Below, piece by piece: positions 12,919 to 13,004 of a DNA stretch of 13,004 bases. Source of the DNA: JAGMCJ01 sp046761005 (GTDB lineage Archaea; Thermoplasmatota; Thermoplasmata; RBG-16-68-12; JAGMCJ01); the NCBI GenBank assembly GCA_046761005.1, contig JBHIFI010000045.1, forward strand, positions 1-13,004. Reading direction: 5' to 3'. How positions within the stretch are numbered: the first letter of the stretch is position 1; every line of letters starts with the position of its first letter. The notes beneath the pieces were generated by a model. It did not search any database. It had not been told where the DNA came from and saw only the letters and a list, made by a program, of their open reading frames with translations. A program made the translations under genes and the position numbers.

Positions 12919-12931
12919 GTATAAATCCTTT
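12919..12931 (-). promoter_or_regulatory. Promoter for the TIGR00304 gene
   Basis: On the minus strand AAAGG (12931 to 12927) and ATTTATAC (12926 to 12919) form a BRE/TATA pair whose centre is 26 bases before the GTG at 12896. The sequence closely resembles the guaAa promoter. Confidence 0.65.
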
Positions 12932-13004
12932 GGGTGCCCTTTCTCGAGTAAGGCACAAACAATTGTGAAAGAAGAGAGCGAGAGATGATATCGGTTTCTC
13001 ACAA

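Noticed and set aside
12963..13004. Inverted repeat TTGTGA...TCACAA and a possible divergent start ATG at 12985 at the window edge
   Set aside because: Only 6 bp match with a long spacer, and the putative frame has six codons before the window ends, so neither can be supported.
1..13004. Search for CRISPR arrays, tRNA or rRNA genes, transposases, toxin-antitoxin or defence genes
   Set aside because: No repeat-spacer pattern, cloverleaf, transposase motif or defence domain was seen; the window is dominated by core metabolism.

Overview
The window looks archaeal and most likely euryarchaeal, probably Thermoplasmatota; this placement is inferred from gene content, not from a marker gene. The reasons are: GMP synthetase split into two genes (guaAb, guaAa), a TIGR00304-type membrane protein, a stand-alone Lrp/AsnC ligand-binding domain, an MJ0406-like PfkB nucleoside kinase, and archaeal BRE/TATA promoters. 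Several of these promoters sit about 26-32 nt from the start codon, which implies leaderless mRNAs. Genes inside operons instead carry good Shine-Dalgarno sites. Coding density is high and no stretch over 300 bases lacks a gene.

Layout: (1) 2-202, the 3' end of a probable GNAT acetyltransferase. (2) 337-3835, an AcoX/COG3199-type NAD-kinase-like protein followed by L-threonine 3-dehydrogenase (tdh) and glycine C-acetyltransferase (kbl), which together convert threonine to glycine plus acetyl-CoA. (3) 3836-3992, a control region with a palindrome, a strong TATA box, a leader hairpin and a Shine-Dalgarno site. (4) 3993-8559, a probable operon: a large membrane-anchored oligopeptide-type solute-binding protein with no permease or ATPase beside it, an S-adenosylhomocysteine-hydrolase-family enzyme, and an MJ0406-type nucleoside kinase. 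(5) 8654-9225, a stand-alone Lrp ligand-binding domain and a small three-helix membrane protein. (6) 9275-11494, purE, guaAb, guaAa and an unrecognised 67-residue protein. (7) On the minus strand, serA (11491-12435) and a TIGR00304 membrane protein (12480-12896), converging on the guaA side.

The genes share a one-carbon, methyl-cycle and purine theme. Threonine yields glycine, serA starts serine synthesis, the hydrolase clears the product of SAM-dependent methylation, the kinase can return the released nucleoside to the nucleotide pool, and purE/guaA make IMP and GMP. The most interesting observation is that the hydrolase has Glu and Lys where adenine-specific SAH hydrolases have Thr and Glu/Gln, and it lies 14 nt upstream of a kinase of the family whose M. 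jannaschii member accepts inosine. This fits recycling through S-inosylhomocysteine, but it remains a hypothesis. No tRNA, rRNA, CRISPR array, insertion sequence or defence system was seen.
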